Shown piece after piece: positions 1 to 5,771 of a stretch of 8,120 bases of DNA (its first letter is position 1; each line of letters starts with the position of its first letter). Position numbers and translations under genes: made by a program. The stretch comes from JBKJTP01 sp046590195 (GTDB taxonomy: Bacteria > Bacteroidota > Ignavibacteria > Palsa-1295), in assembly GCA_046590195.1 (NCBI GenBank), contig JBKJTP010000014.1, forward strand, positions 1-8,120. The letters run 5' to 3'. Under the pieces are notes generated by a model. It saw only the letters and a program-made list of their open reading frames with translations, was not told where the DNA came from and ran no database searches.

Positions 1-1190
1 CCGAGTTAATCATCGCCAATAAAGAGCTTACCTTCCAAAATGAGGAGAAAGAAAAGCGAGCCGCAGAACTTATCATTGCCAATCAGGAGCTCGCGTTTCA
101 GAACGATGAGAAGGAAAAACGAGCGGCCGAGCTGAGTGTAGCCAACAAGGAGTTAGCCTTCCAGAACGGTGAGAAGGAAAAACGGGCAGCCGAGTTAAGC
201 ATCGCCAATAGAGAGCTGACCTTTCAGAATGCCGAGAAAGAAAAGCGCGCGGCCGAATTGATCATTGCCAACGAAGAACTCGCTTTCCAGAACGCCGAGA
301 AAGAAAAGCGCGCGGCCGAGCTAAGCATCGCCAATACCGAGCTGACCTTCCAGAACGTGGAGAAAGAAAAACGCGCGGCCGAGTTGATAATTGCTAATGA
401 CGAACTTGCTTTTCAGAACGAGGAAAAGGAAAAGCGCGCCGCCGAACTGAACGCAGCTAATCAGGAATTAACAACCTTCACCTATGTATCAAGCCATGAC
501 CTTCAGGAACCTCTCAGAAAAATCAGGAATTTCGTAAGTGTGCTGCTTCAAACGGAAGCCAGCAACCTTTCTGATGAAGGCAAGTCCTACCTGAACCGGA
601 TGTATGAAACGGCCAAGGGTATGCAGGCCCTAATTGAGGATTTATTGACCTATTCCCGCACCAAGGGGGCCGATAGAAAACTGGAGAAAACGGACCTTTC
701 TGCGCTTGTTGAAGAGGTGAAAAAGGAATATGAGGATGTTATTCAGGAAAGAAAGATCACCATTGATCATTCCGGCCTAGGCCAGGCAAACATCATCCCT
801 TTTCAGTTTCACCAGGTAATACAGAACCTCATTAGCAATTCGCTCAAATTCTGTAAACCCGAAGTTAGCCCCTGCATGACGTTTACCAGTAAAATTGTAA
901 AGGGAAAAACATTAAAACTGGATGGTATTTCTGCCACGAGTTCTTATACCCAGATTACGTACATTGATAATGGAATCGGCTTCGACCCACAGTACAAAGA
1001 CAGAATATTCGAGGTGTTCCAGCGCCTTCACAACAAGCAGGATTACCAGGGGACGGGCATGGGTCTGGCCATTTGCAAGCGCATCATTGAAAATCATAGT
1101 GGGGTGATAACTGCAACAGGCGAGTTGGGCAAGGGCGCCAGATTCGATATCTATCTTCCTGCGGTTTCAGACTGTGTGGATGCCGAGTAA
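1..1190 (+). CDS. Histidine kinase with N-terminal 21-residue coiled-coil repeat array (5' end missing)
   Basis: The reading frame is open from the left edge (first full codon at 3) to TAA at 1188-1190, giving 395 visible residues; the true start lies outside. Residues 1-147 are seven 21-residue repeats, strongly charged and heptad-compatible, so probably one long alpha-helix or coiled coil. A HisKA domain follows, with the H-box SHDLQEPLRKI and the likely phosphoacceptor His165, then a complete HATPase_c domain: N-box NLISNSLKF near 275-283, DNGIGF from Asp322, and GTGMGL at 350-355. All ATP-binding boxes look intact, so the kinase is probably active. The HDLQEPL form is common in Bacteroidota and phytochrome-like kinases. 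No receiver or DNA-binding domain follows, so it should phosphorylate a separate response regulator, not visible here. No membrane segment is seen in this part. Arginine codons differ from the rest of the window (AGA/AGG frequent). A sensor domain probably precedes the repeats but cannot be seen. Confidence 0.9.
   Translation, partial: ELIIANKELTFQNEEKEKRAAELIIANQELAFQNDEKEKRAAELSVANKELAFQNGEKEKRAAELSIANRELTFQNAEKEKRAAELIIANEELAFQNAEKEKRAAELSIANTELTFQNVEKEKRAAELIIANDELAFQNEEKEKRAAELNAANQELTTFTYVSSHDLQEPLRKIRNFVSVLLQTEASNLSDEGKSYLNRMYETAKGMQALIEDLLTYSRTKGADRKLEKTDLSALVEEVKKEYEDVIQERKITIDHSGLGQANIIPFQFHQVIQNLISNSLKFCKPEVSPCMTFTSKIVKGKTLKLDGISATSSYTQITYIDNGIGFDPQYKDRIFEVFQRLHNKQDYQGTGMGLAICKRIIENHSGVITATGELGKGARFDIYLPAVSDCVDAE
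3..443 (+). repeat. Seven tandem 63-bp coding repeats (21 residues each)
   Basis: Seven complete in-frame units start at 3, 66, 129, 192, 255, 318 and 381; a degenerate eighth starts at 444 and runs into the HisKA domain. Each unit reads EL-x-x-AN-x-EL-x-FQN-x-EKEKRAA with almost no length variation. 21 residues equal three heptads, which fits a coiled-coil register. The protein pattern is better conserved than the DNA, since synonymous third positions differ between units, so selection on the protein is likely. The array probably continues left of the window. It has no spacer-repeat structure and is not a CRISPR array. Confidence 0.93.
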
Positions 1191-1194
1191 TTCT

Positions 1195-1350
1195 CACGCT
1201 CGCTAGCGTCTCCCAGGTGTTGTAATTGGAAGCGTAGTCCCAGTTCGATACTTCAAATTGGTCAATGTGCCCTACAGAAGTAACGTAAACCTTATTGCCG
1301 GAAGGGGAGAAGGCGATGCGCTTTATGCCCCCCACCTCGAACTGCAACCT
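1195..1350 (-). pseudogene. Possible remnant of a beta-propeller (WD40/PD40-like) protein gene
   Basis: Read on the minus strand from 1350 to about 1195, this stretch gives about 50 codons with propeller-blade features: IKRIAFSPSGNKVYV, then a short turn and HIDQFEVSNWD. The pattern 'FSP-x-G-x-K-x-Y-V' followed by 'QF/QYD' is typical of repeat blades in large secreted Bacteroidota proteins. A stop codon (minus TAG at 1351-1353) lies just upstream. Downstream the frame continues only as antisense of the kinase 3' end, with no further propeller pattern. It is therefore a fragment at most, filling almost exactly the gap between two plus-strand genes. No start or ribosome binding site is convincing. 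The resemblance is short and judged by eye; chance similarity is possible. Confidence 0.35.
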
Positions 1351-1367
1351 CTATTACTCCCCCCAAC

Positions 1368-1985
1368 ATGTTCAACGAACTTGCAGCGAGAGACTTAAGC
1401 CTGCGCGAGCAGCTGATCAACGAGGGAAAGTTATTCGGCGGGTACAACCCGGAGATGGAGGTCCTTCACATCGCCAACGGGCAGATCCTTCAGCAATACC
1501 TTCGCGATAGTGGCTGGCCGACAGACGAAGACGAGAGCAAAGCCGCATGGCTCGTGCTGGTCCATTCGATCTCGATGCCGGAATTGCAAGAGCAGGCGCT
1601 ACAGATGCTTAAGCACGAAGAAACTGGAGTGCCTGCAGCGATGGTCGCAATGCTCGAGGATCGTGTACTGACGCTCAGAGGCGGGAAGCAGAAATACGGT
1701 ACGCAGTTCGACTGGGATGAGAGCGGTGAGTTGAATCCGATGCCGATCGAGGATCCCGAGAAGGTAGACCTTCTGCGCGCTGGTATCGGGCTAGATTCAA
1801 TGGAAGAGCGAAAGACCTTTATCCGCGCACGTGCAGTCGAGGAAGGAGAGACTGCCATGCCAGACCGCGATCAGTATCTCCTCGAACGCGTGCAATGGAT
1901 GGTGAAGGTCGGCTGGATCGACACCATCGATGATGTCGACCCAGCGTACAAGCCTTCGTTCATGCGGACACAGCGAACTCAGTAG
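1368..1985 (+). CDS. DUF6624-family protein, function unknown
   Basis: A complete 205-residue protein from ATG at 1368 to TAG at 1983-1985. It matches from memory the DUF6624 pattern: an N-terminal 'ARDLSLREQLINEGKLFGGY' segment, GWP at 49-51, AAWLVLVHS at 59-67, LEDRV at 96-100, YGTQFDWD at 110-117 and PIEDPEKVD at 126-134. The length and the position of the first motif fit a start at this ATG, although the frame stays open upstream to a stop at 1281-1283. There is no Shine-Dalgarno sequence; a run of six C lies just upstream. No signal peptide or membrane segment is seen, so it is probably cytoplasmic. No biochemical role is known to me for this family. Its stop overlaps the convergent ahpD tail by 7 bp (1979-1985), leaving no room for a separate terminator. 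Codon use agrees with the genes to its right, not with the kinase to its left. Confidence 0.85.
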   Translation: MFNELAARDLSLREQLINEGKLFGGYNPEMEVLHIANGQILQQYLRDSGWPTDEDESKAAWLVLVHSISMPELQEQALQMLKHEETGVPAAMVAMLEDRVLTLRGGKQKYGTQFDWDESGELNPMPIEDPEKVDLLRAGIGLDSMEERKTFIRARAVEEGETAMPDRDQYLLERVQWMVKVGWIDTIDDVDPAYKPSFMRTQRTQ

Positions 1986-2566
1986 ATCACCTTGCCGGTC
2001 GCGGTGATGACTGTTGCGATGCGCACGGCATCCCAGATCTTTTCTTCTTTGATGTCGAGCTTGATCAGTGAGTCCTCATGAGAGTTGACACATTGCTCGC
2101 ATCCATTGACCGCCGAGACAGCTAGCGACATCAGCTCGAAGAACGGCTTGCCTGTCACCGGCTTCATCATGATCTGCATCCGCATCTTTGCACCCATCTT
2201 CTGATACTGCTCCTTCTGCGTGAAGTGTCGGAAGCGATAGAGCACGTTGTTCGCCGAGAGCAGCGATGCAACTGACACGGACTCTGCGATCTCTTCTACA
2301 GTAGCGCCTTCGTTCGCTGCGCGCTGCTTGAAGAACTGCGTGAGCGGCCCGTTGATGTTGTTGACCGCGATACAGAGTCCCATCAATGCTACTTCCTTCG
2401 GCGCCAGATGCTCGCTGGTGAGTATGCTGTTGAAATTCAGCTTGAAGTCGCGAAGGTATTTCGATTCGCCCTCTTCGAGCATCGTGAGTGCTGCGTTGCG
2501 ATAGCTTGCTTCGAGCCCGAGCGGCTGGAGTATCTCTTGAATGACTTCGGTAGATTCGCTCATCAT
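1979..2566 (-). CDS. ahpD: AhpD-type alkylhydroperoxidase (carboxymuconolactone decarboxylase fold)
   Basis: A 195-residue protein of the AhpD/CMD family. In known systems AhpD reduces oxidised AhpC through a CxxC disulfide centre and has weak peroxidase activity itself. The active site is visible as NGCEQCVNSHE: Cys156 and Cys159 (CxxC), His163, and Glu144 twelve residues before the first Cys, matching the spacing of Glu118/Cys130/Cys133/His137 in the Mycobacterium tuberculosis enzyme. The position matching His132 is Gln158 here. I chose ATG 2564-2566 (another ATG follows at 2561-2563). The frame extends to a GTG-type start at 2611, but that would place the start inside a terminator-like hairpin and add a non-conserved hydrophobic lead. 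The gene follows ahpC on the same strand, 87 bp after its stop, so the two are functionally linked. It converges with, and overlaps by 7 bp, the DUF6624 gene. Confidence 0.88.
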   Translation of the reverse strand: MMSESTEVIQEILQPLGLEASYRNAALTMLEEGESKYLRDFKLNFNSILTSEHLAPKEVALMGLCIAVNNINGPLTQFFKQRAANEGATVEEIAESVSVASLLSANNVLYRFRHFTQKEQYQKMGAKMRMQIMMKPVTGKPFFELMSLAVSAVNGCEQCVNSHEDSLIKLDIKEEKIWDAVRIATVITATGKVIY

Positions 2567-2583
2567 TATATTGATCAGGGTGT

Positions 2584-2631
2584 AGAAAAAGAAAGCGCCA
2601 GGTGAGGTCACAGACCTTGCACCCGGCGCTT
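2584..2631 (-). terminator. Hairpin plus T-tract between ahpC and ahpD (terminator or attenuator)
   Basis: On the minus strand, arms AAGCGCC (2631-2625) and GGCGCTT (2599-2593) pair over 7 bp. After one mismatch the stem continues with GGTG/CACC, and a small inner stem AGGT/ACCT can also form. The hairpin is followed by a T-rich tract, minus TTTCTTTTTCT (about 2594-2584). It begins 22 nt after the ahpC stop codon, the usual distance for an intrinsic terminator, and lies before the ahpD start. It may end ahpC transcripts fully or only in part. Confidence 0.55.
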
Positions 2632-2653
2632 AAGCTATTCGGCTACAAACGAA

Positions 2654-3196
2654 TTATCCTTCGAGTGTTGCCTCGCCCTTTTCCCAATTGCATGGGCAGA
2701 GCTCATCGGTCTGGAGCGCATCGAGTACGCGGATGACTTCCTTGACGTTACGGCCTACATCGAGATCGTTAACGCACACCCAACGGATGATGCCCTGTGG
2801 ATCGATGATGTATGTTGCGCGGTAGGCAGTACCCTCATCGGTCAGGATGCCGAGCTCGCTCGACAGTGACTTGTTCGTGTCAGCGAGCATCGGGAATTTT
2901 AGATCGCGAAGATGGTCGTGGTCACGGCGCCATGCTGCGTGTACGAACTCAGTGTCTGTCGATGCACCGATGAGGCGCGAATTGCGGTCGCGAAAATCGC
3001 CGTACGCCTTGTTGAACTCAGCGATCTCGGTTGGGCAGACGAACGTGAAGTCCTTCGGCCACCAGAACATGACGGTCCAAACGTTATCGTCGTTCTCGAG
3101 ATACGATGAAGAGATCTGCTCGAACTCTTTGCCCTTCTCAATGCTGACGGTTGCCTTCTTCTCGAAGCTAGGGAATTTCTTTCCAACTCCAATCAT
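2654..3196 (-). CDS. ahpC: Peroxiredoxin AhpC, three-cysteine type reduced by AhpD
   Basis: A complete 180-residue AhpC/TSA peroxiredoxin that reduces hydrogen peroxide and organic or peroxynitrite substrates in the cytoplasm. The peroxidatic Cys54 lies in the motif FTFVCPTE, and WPKDF precedes it. The C-terminus carries DELCPCNWEKGE with Cys167 and Cys169. This two-cysteine tail (C-x-C-NW) matches mycobacterial AhpC (Cys174/Cys176), which is recycled by AhpD and not by the flavoprotein AhpF; no AhpF is in the window and AhpD lies next door. The length is typical of the family. ATG at 3196 gives the expected N-terminus MIGVGKKFPSF. No Shine-Dalgarno sequence is visible; the leader is A/T-rich. 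No regulator such as OxyR is adjacent, so control cannot be read from this window. Confidence 0.95.
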   Translation of the reverse strand: MIGVGKKFPSFEKKATVSIEKGKEFEQISSSYLENDDNVWTVMFWWPKDFTFVCPTEIAEFNKAYGDFRDRNSRLIGASTDTEFVHAAWRRDHDHLRDLKFPMLADTNKSLSSELGILTDEGTAYRATYIIDPQGIIRWVCVNDLDVGRNVKEVIRVLDALQTDELCPCNWEKGEATLEG

Positions 3197-3350
3197 AGTG
3201 ATTTCTAAATTAGGTGTGTAAATAAACTTGAGTGGGATAGCTGCGCGGAGCGCCAGCGATCAGACGAAACGAGGTTGCCCCCTTTTTTGGAAGCCCTGTG
3301 AAACACTTCTCTGACGAAAAAGGTAGCTGTTTGTTGCAACGAGTATTTGG
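3197..3350 (-). promoter_or_regulatory. Intergenic region upstream of ahpC, weak promoter candidate
   Basis: These 154 bp separate the trmH-like stop from the ahpC start and must hold the ahpC promoter unless the two genes are co-transcribed. On the minus strand TAATTTAG (3212-3205) differs by one base from the Bacteroidota -7 consensus TAnnTTTG, but it ends only 8 nt before the ATG and no -33 element is evident. A small G+C-rich hairpin near 3240-3257 has no T-tract, and a C5T6 run lies at 3279-3290. I see no clear operator or terminator for the upstream methyltransferase gene. Confidence 0.2.
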
Positions 3351-3887
3351 CTATTTGCCTTTCACTCGGAGAGCCTCGAAGGCTGCTATTCCATAGGCCA
3401 CGCCCACATTGAGCGAGTGCTTTGCGCCGATCATCGGGATCTCCAGCGAGAAGTCGCAGAGGGCTAACGCCTCATCAGAGACGCCTGCAACCTCGCCGCC
3501 AAGTACGATGGCGAGTGGAAAGTCGGATTTATCTAGCTCAAAGATAGAGCGGCTGTGATCGGTGATCTCGAGCGCAGCCACGTTATAGCCGAGTTCTCGG
3601 GCCGCCGCAATTGCATCGGTCGAGCTAGTGAAGTGGTGGTGAGGGACCGTCTTGGTCGCGCCGAGAGCTGTCTTGTCGATCTCGATCCTGGGCGGGTGAG
3701 GGGTGTAGCCGACGGTGTATAGCGCAGTCGCCCGAACTGCATCGGATGTACGGAACATCGAGCCCACATTATAGAGGCTGCGGATATTTTCAAGGATCAC
3801 GATGAGCGGAAAGCGGCCTTCACTTGCTGCCGCTTCGGGCTCTGTCAGGCGGTTCTTTGTGATCTCTTCGCTGGTTAGTCTTTTCAT
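3351..3887 (-). CDS. SpoU/TrmH-family RNA 2'-O-methyltransferase
   Basis: A complete 178-residue SPOUT (SpoU/TrmH) methyltransferase, from ATG at 3887 to TAG at 3351-3353. All three family motifs are visible: motif 1 NIRSLYNVGSMFRTSDA (34-50) with the conserved Asn and Arg; motif 2 IVLGGEVAGVS (127-137); motif 3 LEIPMIGAKHSLNVGVAYG (148-166), where the usual Ser after SLNV is Gly. Such enzymes transfer a methyl group from S-adenosylmethionine to a ribose 2'-OH of tRNA or rRNA and use a deep trefoil knot formed by motifs 2 and 3. The protein is short and lacks the N-terminal substrate-binding domain of RlmB-type enzymes, so it is more like TrmH/TrmL. The substrate cannot be told from sequence. 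The gene is divergent from glycyl-tRNA synthetase, so a shared regulatory gap of 108 bp is likely. Confidence 0.9.
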   Translation of the reverse strand: MKRLTSEEITKNRLTEPEAAASEGRFPLIVILENIRSLYNVGSMFRTSDAVRATALYTVGYTPHPPRIEIDKTALGATKTVPHHHFTSSTDAIAAARELGYNVAALEITDHSRSIFELDKSDFPLAIVLGGEVAGVSDEALALCDFSLEIPMIGAKHSLNVGVAYGIAAFEALRVKGK

Positions 3888-3949
3888 GCGGTGACTCTAA
3901 CAGGGGCAGGGAAGAAGGCGCTCCTCAGAAACATCTGGCAAATAACCCG

Positions 3950-3957
3950 TATTTTTG
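3950..3957 (+). promoter_or_regulatory. Bacteroidota-like -7 promoter box upstream of glyQS
   Basis: TATTTTTG is an exact match to the Bacteroidota -7 consensus TAnnTTTG. It lies 38 nt before the GTG chosen for glyQS, leaving a normal short leader. I see no good -33 (TTTG/TTG) element about 19 bp upstream, so the call rests on one box. If it is the promoter, transcription starts inside the upstream part of the open frame, which rules out the longer GTG start at 3891. Confidence 0.45.
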
Positions 3958-3995
3958 CACAGACAAAGAATTTCATCTCTACTCACTTCCGATCC

Positions 3996-5534
3996 GTGGC
4001 ACAGCAATCTTCATCGCAGCAGCAGTTAGAAAAGATCGTATCCCTGGCCAAGCGCCGTGGCTTTGTTTTCCAGTCGTCCGAGATCTATGGTGGCCTTAAC
4101 GGCTGCTGGGATTACGGCCCGCTGGGCGTCGAGATGCTCCGCAACCTTAAGGAGGCCTGGTGGCGAGCAATGACCTATCGGCGGGACATGGAAGGACTCG
4201 ATGCTGCGATCCTCATGCACCCAAAGGTATGGGAGGCAAGTGGCCACGTGCAGAATTTCTCCGACCCGATGGTCGATTGCCGCGAGTGTAAGTCGCGCTA
4301 CCGTGTAGACCACTTGATCACGGAGATGAGCGAGAAGAAGCTAAAAGCGATCTCGAAGGTGCTGAAGCTCGAGGCAGCGATGTCTGCAACGATGAACATG
4401 GACTCGCAGACCCTTTCGAAGGAGCAGCTTGCCGAGTTCATCCTTTCGCAGATCGAGTCGAATCAACCGCTGTTCGATTCACTGGTCGATCAGGAGTTGA
4501 TCGTCTGCTCGAATTGCGGACGCACGAAGTCGTTGACACCGCCGCGTAACTTCAATCTCATGTTCGAGACCTATCTCGGACCGGTAAAAGATGCATCGAA
4601 TGCGATCTATCTGCGTCCCGAGACAGCGCAGGGTATCTTCGTCAACGCGCTGAACGTGATGCAGTCCTCGCGTCAAAAGGTACCGTTCGGAATCTGCCAG
4701 ATCGGTAAGTCATTCCGTAACGAGATCAACACGAAGAACTTCCTCTTCCGCACACGTGAGTTCGAGCAGATGGAGATGCAATTCTTTGTCAAGGAAGGCA
4801 CCGATGAGAAGTACTTCGAGGAGTGGAAAGAGATCCGCTGGAATTGGTGGATGGCGCTCGGTATGGATGCTTCGAAGCTTCGCTTCAAGCCGCACGAGAA
4901 GCTTGCACACTATGCGAAGGCTGCTGTCGATATCGAGTTTGAATTCCCATTCGGTTTCGGTGAGATCGAGGGTATTCACAACCGTACGAACTTCGACTTG
5001 TCAAGACATCAGGAGTTCAGTGGCAAGAACATGCAGGTCCACAACGAAGAGACGAAGGAGAAGTATACTCCATTCGTGATCGAGACCGCAGCTGGTGCCT
5101 CACGCGGATTCATGGCCTTTCTTACAAATGCCTACGAGGAGCAGGAGGTCAATGGTGAACTCCGCACTGTCATGCATTTGCATCCATTCCTCGCACCGAA
5201 TAAGGTTGCTATCCTGCCTTTGGTAAATAAGGATGGGATGCAGGAGATCTCTGAAAAGCTCGAGCGCGATCTTCGCCGCGACATGAAGACGTTCTACGAT
5301 GATTCAGGTGCTGTAGGCCGCCGTTACCGCCGACAGGATGAGATCGGTACGCCGTTCTGCGTCACGATCGATTCAGACACGCTTACCGACCAGACCGTCA
5401 CGATCCGTGAGCGCGACTCGATGCAGCAGATCCGCCTTCCGATCACGAGCGTCCGCGGCTGGCTCATGGAGCGCCTCCGCTGCCCAGTGGGTGGGGATGA
5501 GATCGCGATGGCGCATACAGCCACTGGCGTATAG
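3996..5534 (+). CDS. glyQS: Glycyl-tRNA synthetase, single-chain (alpha2) class II type
   Basis: Charges tRNA-Gly with glycine. From GTG 3996 the protein has 512 residues, normal for this family. An early GLNGCWDYGPLG segment is diagnostic. Two CxxC pairs, Cys95/Cys98 (CRECKSRYR) and Cys171/Cys174 (CSNCG), are the likely zinc-binding insert. Class II motif 2 is FRNEI (240-244) with REFEQME (254-260). Motif 3 is GASRG with Arg370. The C-terminal anticodon-binding domain contains APNKVAILPL and GRRYRRQDEIGTPFCVTID. The frame is open back to a GTG at 3891, but those 35 residues are not family-like and cover the promoter candidate and most of the gap to the divergent methyltransferase gene; I therefore prefer 3996. 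No Shine-Dalgarno sequence is seen. Arginine codons are almost all CGN. The gene stands alone and is followed by tRNA-Leu. Confidence 0.95.
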   Translation: MAQQSSSQQQLEKIVSLAKRRGFVFQSSEIYGGLNGCWDYGPLGVEMLRNLKEAWWRAMTYRRDMEGLDAAILMHPKVWEASGHVQNFSDPMVDCRECKSRYRVDHLITEMSEKKLKAISKVLKLEAAMSATMNMDSQTLSKEQLAEFILSQIESNQPLFDSLVDQELIVCSNCGRTKSLTPPRNFNLMFETYLGPVKDASNAIYLRPETAQGIFVNALNVMQSSRQKVPFGICQIGKSFRNEINTKNFLFRTREFEQMEMQFFVKEGTDEKYFEEWKEIRWNWWMALGMDASKLRFKPHEKLAHYAKAAVDIEFEFPFGFGEIEGIHNRTNFDLSRHQEFSGKNMQVHNEETKEKYTPFVIETAAGASRGFMAFLTNAYEEQEVNGELRTVMHLHPFLAPNKVAILPLVNKDGMQEISEKLERDLRRDMKTFYDDSGAVGRRYRRQDEIGTPFCVTIDSDTLTDQTVTIRERDSMQQIRLPITSVRGWLMERLRCPVGGDEIAMAHTATGV

Positions 5535-5613
5535 TTATTGCTGAATGCGCTGAATGGCCCGAAAATCGGAACCTCTCGCCACTGCCAAAAGTTATTTGCA
5601 CGCCTCAAAGAAC

Positions 5614-5628
5614 GGCTTTCGAGCTTTT
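5614..5628 (+). terminator. Weak terminator candidate after glyQS
   Basis: GGCT-TTCG-AGCT forms a 4-bp stem (one G-T pair) closed by a stable UUCG tetraloop. It is followed by TTTT (5625-5628, overlapping the arm) and can be extended a little through a mismatch. It lies 80 nt after the glyQS stop and 16 nt before tRNA-Leu. The stem is short, so termination may be incomplete or absent. Upstream, GTTATTTGCA (5591-5600) could be part of a tRNA promoter, but I cannot support that firmly. Confidence 0.25.
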
Positions 5629-5643
5629 CTCTGTGAGCCCTCT

Positions 5644-5724
5644 GCGGGAGTGGCGAAATGGCAGACGCACTACCTTGAGGTGGTAGCGCCGAAAGGTGTG
5701 GGGGTTCAAGTCCCCCCTCCCGCA
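5644..5724 (+). tRNA. tRNA-Leu, anticodon GAG
   Basis: A full class II cloverleaf can be folded by eye. The acceptor stem GCGGGAG (5644-5650) pairs with CTCCCGC (5717-5723), with discriminator A at 5724. The D-stem is GCG/CGC (5653-5655, 5666-5668). The anticodon stem CTACC/GGTAG holds loop TTGAGGT with anticodon GAG at 5677-5679, reading CTC and CTT. The long variable arm (5687-5699) has a 4-bp stem capped by GAAA. The T-stem GGGGG/CCCCC encloses TTCAAGT. The long variable arm and discriminator A fit leucine. CCA is not encoded and must be added enzymatically. Confidence 0.97.
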
Positions 5725-5740
5725 CACAAATAGGAGCAAC

Positions 5741-5771
5741 AACAAAGCCCATGCATTGCATGGGCTTTGTT
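5741..5771. terminator. Strong hairpin, probably a bidirectional terminator
   Basis: AACAAAGCCCATGC (5741-5754) and GCATGGGCTTTGTT (5758-5771) form a perfect 14-bp stem with a 3-nt loop. In either direction the G+C core GGGC leads into TTTGTT, and on the plus strand ATTTT follows. It sits 16 nt after tRNA-Leu and 30 nt after the hybrid kinase stop, between convergent genes, which is where a shared terminator is expected. Confidence 0.75.

Noticed and set aside
3..443. Possible CRISPR or non-coding satellite reading of the 63-bp repeats
   Set aside because: Units abut without unique spacers, stay in frame, and are conserved as protein more than as DNA.
1986..2008. Inverted repeat ATCACC/GGTGAT after the DUF6624 stop
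   Set aside because: The stem is only 6 bp with an 11-nt loop, has no T-tract and lies inside ahpD coding sequence; it is too weak to call a terminator.
2567..2611. Longer AhpD start at 2611
   Set aside because: It would begin inside the ahpC-ahpD hairpin and adds non-conserved residues; the paired ATG codons at 2566 and 2563 give a normal N-terminus.
2847..3221. Long plus-strand open frames opposite ahpC
   Set aside because: They are shadow frames of a clear peroxiredoxin gene and show no recognisable domain.
3891..3995. N-terminal extension of glycyl-tRNA synthetase from GTG 3891
   Set aside because: The 35 extra residues have no family character and would cover a promoter-like box and almost the entire divergent gap; GTG 3996 gives a normal family length.
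5324..5761. Minus-strand open frame containing REGGLEPPHL
   Set aside because: This is antisense of tRNA-Leu and of the glyQS 3' end; the REGGLEPPHL string is a well-known false protein from the complement of tRNA genes.
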